Of a stretch of 64,000 bases of DNA, positions 46,683 through 54,880 are shown in pieces. The notes beneath the pieces are model-generated. The model was not told the DNA's origin, did no database searches, and saw only the letters and a list, made by a program, of their open reading frames with translations. Numbering within the stretch: the first letter of the stretch is position 1; each line of letters starts with the position of its first letter. The DNA lies in NCBI GenBank assembly GCA_019410105.1, contig DXTB01000002.1:80040-144039 (forward strand), read 5' to 3'. This DNA comes from Clostridiales bacterium (lineage in GTDB: Bacteria > Bacillota_A > Clostridia > Oscillospirales > Oscillospiraceae). The position numbers and the translations under genes are program-made.

Positions 46683-46711
46683 AATATACCATAACAACGG
46701 AAGGGATGCAA
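46683..46711 (-). promoter_or_regulatory. promoter of the candidate small RNA
   Basis: On the minus strand, TTGCAT (46711-46706), a 17-base spacer and TATATT (46688-46683). Confidence 0.75.
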
Positions 46712-46721
46712 CACTGATTTT

Positions 46722-47381
46722 TCAGGTTCTTGCACCCAGGGCGGAGATGCGGGAGATCAGCGGCAGTCTCCGGTTATAGAGGTCCACGAACCGGCCCACC
46801 GCCAGTGCGGAAAAAATAGTGCCGATCCCCAGACCCTGGAGCCGATGGAAGAAGAGCAGGGAGAGGAGCAGGGCTGTGGACACCAGCGTGGCGTCGAAAG
46901 CCGTCTTTACATTGCCGAACTGTCGGCCGGTGACGACTGCGATGGCCTGGACGATCCCCTCACCGGGGACCATCAGCACCCGGGGCGCCACCTCGACGCT
47001 GATGCCGAAGCCCAGCACGGCGCAGCCCACGGCCAGCGCCAGCAGCCGCATGGGCAGCACACCGACCTCCATCCAGGAGAGGAGTCCCATGCTCACATCA
47101 ATGAACAGGCTGAACACCACATTCACAGCAACCTGTAGGAGCTGAACGGGACGGAAGTCCTTCCGCAGCAGCAGGACCTGCGCCAGAATGAACAGCATAT
47201 TCATCAAAAAAGTGAACTGTCCCAGCGTGACGGGAAAGCGGAGGCTCAGCACATAGGGCAGGCTGGAGATGGGGGAGGTCCCCAGCGCGGCCTTGGTAAT
47301 CAGGGCCACGCCGAAGGCGTTCAGCAGGACTCCGGCAGTGAACCAGCCATAGCGGGAGAGAGCGATTTTTATGGAGTGCAT
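46722..47381 (-). CDS. YczE/YyaS-like integral membrane protein
   Basis: A 219-residue protein with five or six membrane helices. The pattern LNAFGVALITKAALGTSPISSLPYVL near the N-terminus (given in part: GVALITKAALGTSPISS) and VPGEGIVQAIA match the YczE family. Members affect surfactin production in Bacillus or are uncharacterised. ATG 47381 has only a weak GGATCC upstream. It lies 52 bases after the isomerase gene and may share its transcript. Confidence 0.82.
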   Translation of the reverse strand: MHSIKIALSRYGWFTAGVLLNAFGVALITKAALGTSPISSLPYVLSLRFPVTLGQFTFLMNMLFILAQVLLLRKDFRPVQLLQVAVNVVFSLFIDVSMGLLSWMEVGVLPMRLLALAVGCAVLGFGISVEVAPRVLMVPGEGIVQAIAVVTGRQFGNVKTAFDATLVSTALLLSLLFFHRLQGLGIGTIFSALAVGRFVDLYNRRLPLISRISALGART

Positions 47382-47432
47382 CTTGTTGGATCCGTCCTTT
47401 TTCGCAGAATACAGGGGGTACCGGTCAACGTG

Positions 47433-48221
47433 TCAGCCGGCGTCCAGAATGGCCTTTACAGCCTCCCGGGTGGAGCGGGCGGGAAACAGCTCATAGCCCA
47501 CCAGCCCTGTGTAGCCGGCGGCCTCCAGCGCCTTGTAGACCCGGGGGAAGGCGATCTCCCCGGTACCGGGCTCACGGCGGCCGGGGGCGTCTGCCGCGTG
47601 GACATGGCCGAAGGTATCGGCGTACTGCCGGATGGTGTCGCAGAGGCGGCCCTCGTTCAGCTGCATGTGGTAGATGTCATACAGGACCTTCAGGCGGGGA
47701 GAGCCGATCAGGCGTACCAGCTCCGCCGCCGTCTGCGTGTCCCGCAGAAAATTGCCGGGGTGGTCTGTGGAGATGTTCAGCGGCTCCAGATAGAGGGTGA
47801 CGCCTGCCTCCTCCGCCAGGCGGGCGCTGGCGGCAAGGCCCGCGTATAGGGAGCAGAGCTTCACCGTGTGGGAGAGGTCCTCCCGGGGCGCCAGCACCAC
47901 GCCCCCCGGCCCCAGACCGTTGGAGTGGACGGTGACGCCGGAGGCGCCCAGGAACCGGGCCGCCTCCAGAGAGCGGTGCAGAAAGGCCAGATACGCCTCC
48001 CGCTGGGCAGGGTCGATCAGAGAGAGGTCCGCGTCCCCGTTGAAGCCGCAGACAGGGATCCCGGCCCGATCTGATGCCGATTTGACGGCAGAGAGGTCCC
48101 GGTCCGCCCAGCTCCAGAACTCCACGGCGTCAAAGCCGTCCTCCTTTGCCGCCTGGAACCGGTCCAGGAAGGGCAGCTCCAGGTACAGCGTGTCAATGCA
48201 GGCGGAACGTCTCAGCTTCAT
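47433..48221 (-). CDS. hyi: hydroxypyruvate isomerase family protein
   Basis: A 262-residue TIM-barrel isomerase of the AP-endonuclease-2 superfamily. Key segments: FDAVEFWSWADRDL, YLEPLNISTDHPGNFLRDT (shown in part), VLYDIYHMQLNEG and VHAADAPGRREPGTGEI, with the metal-binding Glu, Asp and His positions in place. It probably interconverts hydroxypyruvate and tartronate semialdehyde, though related 3-dehydroshikimate or ketose isomerases are possible. ATG 48221 has GAGGAGG seven bases upstream. Control by a palindrome in its leader is likely. Confidence 0.85.
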   Translation of the reverse strand: MKLRRSACIDTLYLELPFLDRFQAAKEDGFDAVEFWSWADRDLSAVKSASDRAGIPVCGFNGDADLSLIDPAQREAYLAFLHRSLEAARFLGASGVTVHSNGLGPGGVVLAPREDLSHTVKLCSLYAGLAASARLAEEAGVTLYLEPLNISTDHPGNFLRDTQTAAELVRLIGSPRLKVLYDIYHMQLNEGRLCDTIRQYADTFGHVHAADAPGRREPGTGEIAFPRVYKALEAAGYTGLVGYELFPARSTREAVKAILDAG

Positions 48222-48244
48222 GGGGGGGGCCTCCTCGCAAAGAG

Positions 48245-48268
48245 ACATCCTGTCCGCGGACAGGATGT
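48245..48268 (-). promoter_or_regulatory. 24-bp perfect palindrome in the hyi leader
   Basis: ACATCCTGTCCG is followed directly by its exact complement. It lies between the -10 box (48285-48280) and the ribosome site (48235-48229). It may be a repressor operator or an RNA hairpin. Confidence 0.7.
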
Positions 48269-48279
48269 GGAATATGATT

Positions 48280-48308
48280 ACTTTACACCCTGGGGCAGGA
48301 GCTGTCAA
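48280..48308 (-). promoter_or_regulatory. promoter of hyi
   Basis: On the minus strand, TTGACA (48308-48303), a 17-base spacer and TAAAGT (48285-48280). Confidence 0.75.
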
Positions 48309-48502
48309 CAGGCACCGTTTCCATCTTCCGGCTTCACCGGACAGCCCTGGCCGCCTGAATAGAGGCCGACCGGGAAGGGCTGTGCCCGGCGGCATTTGCC
48401 TGGACGGGCCCCGGGGGAGACCCTTTCCTGAAATCACAGGGGATTGGAGCCGATAACGCTTTGCAGCACCCGGCAGATTCCGAAAAGACGCTCTCCATAA
48501 GG
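48309..48502. other. intergenic region between hyi and the SLH gene
   Basis: About 190 bp with no convincing gene. ACAGCCCT and AGGGCTGT (about 48342-48383) can form a distal stem with a smaller internal one. No function assigned. Confidence 0.4.
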
Positions 48503-48530
48503 AGAGGCCGGCGCGGATGCGCCGGCCTCT
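48503..48530 (-). terminator. hairpin after the SLH gene
   Basis: AGAGGCCGGCGC pairs with GCGCCGGCCTCT. The T-run on the minus strand is poor (CCTTA). Confidence 0.6.
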
Positions 48531-48542
48531 GAAAGGCGAAAC

Positions 48543-51500
48543 TCACATCAGGTTGTAGAGGATCTTGGCCATCTGACCCCGGGTGATGTTGGCTCCGGGC
48601 TGGAACGTGCCGTCCGCATAGCCGCTGATGACGCCCTGGGCCGCCATGGTCTGGATGTAGTAGGTGGCGTAGGCAGGGATGGAGGCGGTGTCGGAGAAGG
48701 TCAGCTCGACAATGGCGTAGCCCTTCTCCTGGGTACGGCCGATCATGGCGGCGGCCTGGGCCCGGGTCAGGGACCCGCCGGGATTGAAGTACAGCCGTCC
48801 GTCGCTGCCGGTGGAGCCGTTGATGATGCCCTCGGTGTACAGGGCCTTCACCGCCGTCAGGGCGTAATCCCCGATGGAGGCGTTGTCCGCGAAGGGCAGC
48901 GTCACGCTCTCATACTGGGTGCCGTCCAGCCCCAGGTAGCGATACAGCATCACCGCGAACTGCTGGCGGGAGATGTTGTCGTTGGGCCGGAAGGTGCCGT
49001 CGGCATAGCCGGTGGTGATATTGGCGTTGTACAGGAAGTCCACATAGGTGGCCGCCCAGTAGTCGTTGATGTCCGTGAACTTGTGGTCCACGCCGTAGGG
49101 CTCCACATCCACGGAGGCCCGGCCGATGTTGCCGGAGAGGTCCCGGGCGGTGATGGTGATCCGCATGGCCTCGTGGCTCTCCCCGGGGCCGGGCAGGGCC
49201 ACGGTCACAAGACCGGTGGCGGGATCATAGCTGCCGTAGGGGGCGCCGTTGTAGGTGACGGTGACGCTGCCCGCCGGCAGGATGCCATCCACCGCGTCGG
49301 CGACCGAGGCGGTCACCTGCCAGAGGGAATTGTCGAGGGAGGCAGAGACCACAGGCGCCGCGTTGTCCGGCGTGCCGGAGGCGGTGGCGGTGATGTGGTC
49401 GATATAGATGGTGCCGGTCCGGGGCGTGTCGGCGTACACCAGACCCTCCCCGGCGGCGGTGGCGGGGACACTGACCTGCAGGCCCAAGATCTCATACCAG
49501 TCGCCCAGGTTCGCGAAGGTCACCTGTTTCCAGCCGGTGAAGTCCAGCGTCACGCTGCCGCCCGTCAGATAGCCCTTCGTGCCGTTGCTGCACAGCAGGG
49601 AGAGGATGTTGCCGGAGCCGTCGCCGTAGACCCACATGTGCAGGGCATTGTACGTGGAGCGGTCGATGACGGTGCTCTTGACCGCCCGCCACTGGGAGGT
49701 ATAGGCCCCGGCGCCGAAGCCGCCGTCGGCCTCGGTGAGGGTGTAGTCCACCCGGGCGGAACCCCGGCCCAGCCGGACAGTGTCGGCGCTGTGGTTCAGG
49801 CTGAAGTCCAGTCCGCCGCCGTTTCCGCGGAAGATGGTGGTGCTGCCCTCAAAGGACTCTACCTCCATGACGCCGCCGGCGGAGACCGTGCCGGAGCTGG
49901 AGACGGTGACGGGGATGGAGACTCTGGCCCGGCCGGCGGAGACGGTGATGGTGCCGGTGCCGGGCGCGGCGGCAGTAAAGAGGCCGTGCTCATCCACCGT
50001 GCCGATGTCGCCGGTGACCTCCCAGGTGAAGGCTTCTGGATCCGCCTTCAGGGAGATGTGGTTGTAGGCGGCGGTGGCGGCCAGCTGGGTGGTGGTGCCG
50101 GTGGCGGCATTCAGCGTGGTGAGCGCGGTGCCGCTGCTGTCCCGGATCACCACGTCCGTGGGATCCTCGATGGCGTAGACGGTGGTAGAGCCTTCTCTGC
50201 GGCCGCTGGAGGCGGTGACGGTGATCTCACCGCCCCGTTTCGGGGTGGTGAGGATATTGCCGTCCAGCTCCCCGTCGGAGGCCTCCAGGTCGTAGTCATA
50301 GTCCTCGTCCATGGGGATGTAGTTGGTGTCTACGGCGGCGGCGGAGATCTCCACCTTGCTGCCCGCCAGAACGTAGGCGTTGTCCGCCTGGACGTAGAAG
50401 TGGCCCAGTTCGCCGGTGGGCTCATTGGTGGCCACCAGGAACAGGTGGTTGGCCACCGCCCGCTCACTGCCGTCGGAGGGGCGGTTGATGGTAGCGGCGG
50501 TGGTGTCGTCGGGCTGCGTCACGGTGATGGTGGTGGAGCCGCCGCCGTCCAGGCCGATGGCGGCCACGCAGCCCAGCTCGATCATCCGCTGGGCCACCTG
50601 GCTCAGGCTGGCGCCGATGGAGTGGCCGGACCGGCGGCCGTCGATGGTATAGAACACCACGGTGCCGTCAGCTGTCACACCCACCGCCGTGCGGGGGTTC
50701 ACCCCGGAGGGCAGACCGGAGACCACGGCGCCGTCCTGCACCAGGGAGTATAAGGCACCCACGGCGTACTGCACATCGTTCCACGCCTCATTGGCGGCGG
50801 AGACGGTGACGGTCACCGTGGCGCCCACAGGGATGTTCCGCAGGGCGTCGGTGTAGTAGGTGTTGGAGAGGGCGTTGGCGGAGAGGACGATCTGGTCCGG
50901 CCCGATGGCCGTTGCGGAGGTGGCCTCGATCACCTGGTCCACCACCAGCGTCATGGTGCCGCCGATGGAGAGGGAGCCGTCCACGATGGTGCACAGCACG
51001 TCCACGCCGGCCTCGGTATTGCCGGTGGTGTGCCGGTTGTTGAAGTCGTATGTATAGAGGTAGATGCCGCCGGTGGAGACCCGGGCCTTGTTGATGCCGG
51101 CCACCGTGCGGATGATGTCCGTGAAGTACCCGCTGCTGTCCGAACCCTGATAGCCCAGGTTGGCGGAGATGGAGAGTCCGGGCTTGCCGATGACAGCAGA
51201 GCCATCCTCCCGGAAACCCATGGCGTAGTAGCCGCCGTCGCTGCTGAGGACCTCTCCCTCCGACACCAGGATGCCGATGGGCAGGCCGTTGGAGGTGTTG
51301 AAGAAGTCGCCATTGATGCCCGCCACCACCCGGTAGCCCTGGCTCTCCAGTGCCCGGGCCGCAGAGGTGACCGTGGTGCGGGTGGTCAGGGAGTCCCCGA
51401 AGGTGACGATGGGCGTCACATCTGCATTGGGCTCGTATGTGACGACGTTCTCCGTCCGCAGGTCGGAGTACGCAGTACTCCAAAACACATTGGTGGAGAG

Positions 51501-51641
51501 CTGGGTCTTCTGGTTCAAAAGAGTGCCCTTGGAGGTCAGGTCCTCGCCCATGGCCTCGGACGCGGCGGCGGTGAGGCCCAGGGAGCAAAGAAGCGTGAAC
51601 GCCAAAAACAGGGACAGGGTTTTGCGCAGGGTGTTTTTCAT
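48543..51641 (-). CDS. SLH-anchored surface protein with phosphodiester glycosidase domain
   Basis: A 1032-residue secreted protein. A signal peptide (about residues 1-28) precedes an NAGPA-type phosphodiester glycosidase domain (GINGDFFNTSNGLPIG, IGLDGGGSTT; roughly residues 60-400). Ig-like segments follow (bacterial Big-type, about 440-620), then a carbohydrate-binding-like region and three SLH repeats (about 850-1032; GYADGTFRPNDNISRQQFA, GYADGTFQPGANITRGQMA). The enzyme domain class removes GlcNAc from phosphodiesters, and here the substrate could be a wall polymer. ATG 51641 has GGAGG six bases upstream. Confidence 0.88.
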   Translation of the reverse strand: MKNTLRKTLSLFLAFTLLCSLGLTAAASEAMGEDLTSKGTLLNQKTQLSTNVFWSTAYSDLRTENVVTYEPNADVTPIVTFGDSLTTRTTVTSAARALESQGYRVVAGINGDFFNTSNGLPIGILVSEGEVLSSDGGYYAMGFREDGSAVIGKPGLSISANLGYQGSDSSGYFTDIIRTVAGINKARVSTGGIYLYTYDFNNRHTTGNTEAGVDVLCTIVDGSLSIGGTMTLVVDQVIEATSATAIGPDQIVLSANALSNTYYTDALRNIPVGATVTVTVSAANEAWNDVQYAVGALYSLVQDGAVVSGLPSGVNPRTAVGVTADGTVVFYTIDGRRSGHSIGASLSQVAQRMIELGCVAAIGLDGGGSTTITVTQPDDTTAATINRPSDGSERAVANHLFLVATNEPTGELGHFYVQADNAYVLAGSKVEISAAAVDTNYIPMDEDYDYDLEASDGELDGNILTTPKRGGEITVTASSGRREGSTTVYAIEDPTDVVIRDSSGTALTTLNAATGTTTQLAATAAYNHISLKADPEAFTWEVTGDIGTVDEHGLFTAAAPGTGTITVSAGRARVSIPVTVSSSGTVSAGGVMEVESFEGSTTIFRGNGGGLDFSLNHSADTVRLGRGSARVDYTLTEADGGFGAGAYTSQWRAVKSTVIDRSTYNALHMWVYGDGSGNILSLLCSNGTKGYLTGGSVTLDFTGWKQVTFANLGDWYEILGLQVSVPATAAGEGLVYADTPRTGTIYIDHITATASGTPDNAAPVVSASLDNSLWQVTASVADAVDGILPAGSVTVTYNGAPYGSYDPATGLVTVALPGPGESHEAMRITITARDLSGNIGRASVDVEPYGVDHKFTDINDYWAATYVDFLYNANITTGYADGTFRPNDNISRQQFAVMLYRYLGLDGTQYESVTLPFADNASIGDYALTAVKALYTEGIINGSTGSDGRLYFNPGGSLTRAQAAAMIGRTQEKGYAIVELTFSDTASIPAYATYYIQTMAAQGVISGYADGTFQPGANITRGQMAKILYNLM

Positions 51642-51689
51642 GTCATACCTCCATAAGCTGCAGCTGAGATGGTCTACATAATCCTCTTC

Positions 51690-51718
51690 AGAATAGCATA
51701 AACAGGCGGAAAAGTAAA
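51690..51718 (-). promoter_or_regulatory. promoter of the SLH gene
   Basis: On the minus strand, TTTACT, a 17-base spacer and TATTCT. Confidence 0.6.
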
Positions 51719-51814
51719 TGGGAATGGGGCAACAAAATCCACCAGATTGCACAGAGTCTCCCAAATACAAGACGGCGTCTGCGGGAAAAAAGTTCCGCCC
51801 GCCGCAGAAAAGAC

Positions 51815-51843
51815 TTGGAGAAACCGGCGCGGTGTATTACAAT
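51815..51843 (+). promoter_or_regulatory. promoter of the ferredoxin gene
   Basis: TTGGAG (51815-51820), a 17-base spacer, TACAAT (51838-51843). Confidence 0.65.
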
Positions 51844-51886
51844 AAAAGGGAACAGCGGGCGCAGCCCGCGGAAAAGGAGGAAGCGC

Positions 51887-52078
51887 ATGACAGTCAATGT
51901 GGACGCCTCCCGGTGTATCGGCTGCGGGATGTGCGCGGCGGCGGTGCCGGCCGTGTTTCAGATCCAGGGGCGGGTGTCCGTGGTGCAGGCCCAGCCCCGG
52001 ACCCCGGCGGAGGAGGCGGGGGCCTTCGACGCGGCCAACGGCTGCCCGGTCAATGCCATCCGGGCCCGGAAGGCATGA
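51887..52078 (+). CDS. single-cluster ferredoxin
   Basis: A 63-residue ferredoxin. One [4Fe-4S] site is formed by CIGCGMC (residues about 10-16) and a later cysteine in NGCPVNAI. The second cluster of clostridial ferredoxins is absent, as in the Fer4_15 type. ATG 51887 has AAAGGAGG upstream. It is a single-gene unit with its own promoter and terminator. Its partner is not evident. Confidence 0.88.
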   Translation: MTVNVDASRCIGCGMCAAAVPAVFQIQGRVSVVQAQPRTPAEEAGAFDAANGCPVNAIRARKA

Positions 52079-52085
52079 GAAAGAA

Positions 52086-52120
52086 CCGCCCGCCGGAGCA
52101 TTCCAGCGGGCGGCTTTTTT
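52086..52120 (+). terminator. terminator after the ferredoxin gene
   Basis: CCGCCCGCCGGA pairs with TCCAGCGGGCGG (one mismatch) and is followed by CTTTTTT. Confidence 0.85.
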
Positions 52121-52123
52121 CAT

Positions 52124-53335
52124 TCAATCCAGGTTCACCCGGAAATCTCCCCGGGCGGCGGCATCGGCCCGCCGCTGTTTGTCCGCGGCCAGGGCATCCA
52201 GCATCCCACCGATGATCTGGTTGGACACCAGAAAGCCCCGGGGCGTCAGGTGCCAGCGGCCGTCCTCCGCCACCGCATAGCCGGCCCTGGCGCACTGGTC
52301 CAGGAAGGGCAGAAAGCAGGTGAACCGGCGGCGGAAGCGGCGCTCAAATGCCTTGGGGTCCAAACCCGCCGTGGTCCGCAGGCCCAGCATTACCCATTCG
52401 GTGTCCCGGTCCAGGGGTGGGATGCGGTCGCTCTCCGACAGCATGGGGGCGTGGTCCCGCACGCCCCGGATATAGCCCTCCAGATCCTTTGTGTAGGCGT
52501 ACCGCACACCGCCGAAGTCCGAGTGGGCGCCGGGGCCGAAGCCGGCGTACTCCCCCAGGGTCCAGTATTTCAGATTGTGCCGGGAGGCGCAGCCCGGCTT
52601 TGCGAAGTTGGAGATCTCATACTGCTCATAGCCCTGGGCCTTCAGGAACTCCACCGTGTAGAGATACATGTCCGCCTGGGCGTCGTCCCCCGGCAGACCC
52701 GCGGTCCCCCGCCGGGCAAAAAGGGGCGTACCCTCCTCTACCTTCAACCCATAGCAGGAGAGATGCTCCGGCGTCAGGTCCAAGGCAGCGGAAAGGTTTT
52801 TCTGCCACCCCTCCAGCGTCTGATGGGGCAGGCCGTAAATCAAATCCAGGGAGAGATTCTGGAACTTGGCCTTCCGGGCGGCCTCCACGGCGGCTTCCGT
52901 CTGAGCCATGGTGTGCACCCGGCCGATCTCCGAGAGCTCTTCGTCATCGGCGGACTGCATTCCCAGGGAGAGGCGGTTGAACCCGCACCGGCGCAGGGTG
53001 CGCAGCTCTTTCCAGTCCCCGGCGGAGTCGGGATTGGCCTCCAGGGTGATCTCCGCCTGCTTGTCCACCTTGTATTTTTTCAGAATGGTCTTCAGGATCT
53101 TCACCAGCCGCTTGGTCCCCAGATAGCTGGGGGTGCCGCCGCCGAAGTACACGGTGTCGACCAGATGGCCCGCCGCGAAGGGGGCGGTCTCCGCCAGATG
53201 GGCGCACAGGGCATCTGTGTAGTCGTCCATCCGGCTCTCGGACCGGGGCAGGGAGTAGAAGTCGCAGTAGACGCACTTGCTCTTGCAGAAGGGAATGTGG
53301 ATATACAGGCCCAGCGGGGCGGGCATGGGTCTCAT
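52124..53335 (-). CDS. hemW: radical SAM heme chaperone HemW
   Basis: A 403-residue protein related to HemN. IHIPFCKSKCVYCDFYS at the N-terminus holds the radical SAM CxxxCxxC site, GGGTPSYL is the next conserved block and a C-terminal HemN domain follows. HemW proteins bind heme and insert it into respiratory enzymes; they lack coproporphyrinogen oxidase activity. ATG 53335 has GGAGG seven bases upstream, while GTG 53353 lies before it. The gene converges on the ferredoxin. Confidence 0.93.
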   Translation of the reverse strand: MRPMPAPLGLYIHIPFCKSKCVYCDFYSLPRSESRMDDYTDALCAHLAETAPFAAGHLVDTVYFGGGTPSYLGTKRLVKILKTILKKYKVDKQAEITLEANPDSAGDWKELRTLRRCGFNRLSLGMQSADDEELSEIGRVHTMAQTEAAVEAARKAKFQNLSLDLIYGLPHQTLEGWQKNLSAALDLTPEHLSCYGLKVEEGTPLFARRGTAGLPGDDAQADMYLYTVEFLKAQGYEQYEISNFAKPGCASRHNLKYWTLGEYAGFGPGAHSDFGGVRYAYTKDLEGYIRGVRDHAPMLSESDRIPPLDRDTEWVMLGLRTTAGLDPKAFERRFRRRFTCFLPFLDQCARAGYAVAEDGRWHLTPRGFLVSNQIIGGMLDALAADKQRRADAAARGDFRVNLD

Positions 53336-53461
53336 GGGGATTCCTCCAAACACACAAATCTTCGGGCAACAGTGTACTCCCTTCCGCGCAGGTTTGCAAG
53401 TGCGTATAGTTTCCGAACAAGCAGGAGACCCTATGGGAAAATGGCCTGGAGGGGATTTTCA

Positions 53462-53899
53462 ATGAATATGACGCCGCAGGAATACCAGCAGTATGTGAAG
53501 CAGAAGGCCCCCAAGTCGCCGCTGCTGAAGGATACGGTCCTGGCCTTTGTAGTGGGCGGGGCCATCTGCGTGGTGGGCCAGCTGATCCTGAACGGCTGGA
53601 CTGCCGCCGGCCTGGAGGAAAAGACGGCGGGCACCGCCACCTCCTGCACGCTGGTGTTTCTCTCCGCCCTGCTGACGGGGCTGAACCTGTACAACAAGCT
53701 GGCCCGCTTTGGCGGCGCCGGGACGCTGGTGCCCATCACCGGCTTTGCCAACGCGGTGGTCTCACCGGCCATCGACTTCCGCAGCGAGGGATTCGTCACT
53801 GGCATGGCGGCCAAGATGTTCCTGATCGCCGGGCCGGTGATCGTGTTCGGCACCCTGGCCTCGGTGATTTACGGCGTGGTCCTGGTGCTGCTCGGCTGA
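53462..53899 (+). CDS. spoVAC: stage V sporulation protein AC
   Basis: A 145-residue membrane protein with about four helices. It starts MTPQEYQQYVKQKAPKSPLL (after MN) and contains GGAICVVGQ, GLNLYNKLARFGGAGTLVPI and AVVSPAIDFRSEGFV, all typical of SpoVAC. SpoVA proteins move dipicolinic acid across the spore inner membrane. ATG 53462 has GGAGGGG seven bases upstream. The usual partners spoVAD and spoVAE are not adjacent. Confidence 0.92.
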   Translation: MNMTPQEYQQYVKQKAPKSPLLKDTVLAFVVGGAICVVGQLILNGWTAAGLEEKTAGTATSCTLVFLSALLTGLNLYNKLARFGGAGTLVPITGFANAVVSPAIDFRSEGFVTGMAAKMFLIAGPVIVFGTLASVIYGVVLVLLG

Positions 53900-53987
53900 A
53901 GCGGGAATGCCATGCCGTCCCGCTTTGGGGATGCTGCACCCACAGAGGCTTCCTATATCCTAAATATATCCGATCTCAAAAGTCAGA

Positions 53988-54023
53988 AGACCGCCCCGGC
54001 GCTGTGCAGCGCCGGGGCGGTCT
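53988..54023 (-). terminator. terminator between spoVAC and desulfoferrodoxin
   Basis: A 17-bp perfect stem (AGACCGCCCCGGCGCTG) with a 2-base loop between two converging genes. On the minus strand CTTCTGACTTTT follows. Confidence 0.8.
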
Positions 54024-54036
54024 GGTGTCTCGCAGC

Positions 54037-54411
54037 TTACAGGTCCTTCTTCCAAAGACCGTGGAGGTTGCAGTAGGCATAAACGGCCTTGGCAGTCTGG
54101 CCCTCCGCCAGGGTGAACACGGCCTCCGGCGCCTCCTCCGGGTGGAACCAGTGGATCAGGGCGTCGCGCTCAGTCTCCACCACCACCCACTGGATAAAGT
54201 GCTCGGCGGTCATGGGATGGGTGACAGAGCCCACGTCCACCTTCACCAGACTGCCCTCCACCGTGACGGCAGGCACGTGCTTCTCCTGGGCGGCGTCGGT
54301 GACACCGGCCTCCAGCACATGCATCTCCTCGCCGCAGCACTTCACGGGCACCTGGGCGGAGGTGAGCTTGGTGATGACATTGCCGCAATGTTTGCAGATA
54401 TAGAACTTCAT
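54037..54411 (-). CDS. dfx: desulfoferrodoxin (superoxide reductase)
   Basis: A 124-residue oxygen-defence enzyme that reduces superoxide to hydrogen peroxide without making oxygen. The N-terminal desulforedoxin-like iron site is CKHCGN with KCCGEEM. The catalytic domain has EKHVPAV, VTHPMTAEHFIQWV and the final CNLHGLW, giving the four His and one Cys iron ligands. ATG 54411 has AAGGAG nine bases upstream. It stands alone. Confidence 0.95.
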   Translation of the reverse strand: MKFYICKHCGNVITKLTSAQVPVKCCGEEMHVLEAGVTDAAQEKHVPAVTVEGSLVKVDVGSVTHPMTAEHFIQWVVVETERDALIHWFHPEEAPEAVFTLAEGQTAKAVYAYCNLHGLWKKDL

Positions 54412-54880
54412 ATAGAATTCTCCTTTTTCCGTTTTTTGAAATACTTTCAAGGGGAGAGGGATTTCTTCTGGCAATATATTAGCATATCCAAATGTGCGCA
54501 TATATTGCATTTGCAACTACAAAAAAATTCCGGGCATCCGGATGGCTGAAAAGGCGCTCTGTAAAAGCATCTGATCCGAAAAACGGAGCGTCCGGCCGGG
54601 GTGTGCGCGGCGCGGTATTTTTTTCGTATTTCAAAAGTTGACATAACGGTGTGGAAAACTCTGTGGAGAATGTGCAAAACCCCGATGAAAAGGGCATTGA
54701 GCTGGGTGACGGCCAGGTTATGAGAAATTTTACGCAATAACATTTTTGTAAAATTTGTGTGAAGAGTCGGGAAGCGGGCGGGATCACGGCGTCTTTTGGG
54801 GGAGCACTTGAAGGACAGCGCCGGGTGTGCTACAATAAATTTATGAATTTTACGGCAGACACTGCCTTTGGAGGAACTTA
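54412..54880. other. AT-rich intergenic region upstream of the topoisomerase operon
   Basis: About 470 bp without a convincing gene and clearly AT-rich. TGTGGAAAA and TGTGGAGAA resemble DnaA boxes but are too few for an origin. The promoter at 54808-54836 probably drives the downstream operon; another TTGACA at about 54639 lacks a matching -10. Confidence 0.55.
54808..54836 (+). promoter_or_regulatory. promoter of the topoisomerase operon
   Basis: TTGAAG (54808-54813), a 17-base spacer, TACAAT (54831-54836), about 30 bases before the ribosome site TTGGAGG. Confidence 0.75.

Noticed and set aside
54639..54720. DnaA-box-like TGTGGAAAA and TGTGGAGAA in an AT-rich gap, suggesting a replication origin
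   Set aside because: Only two imperfect boxes, and no dnaA, dnaN or recF nearby.
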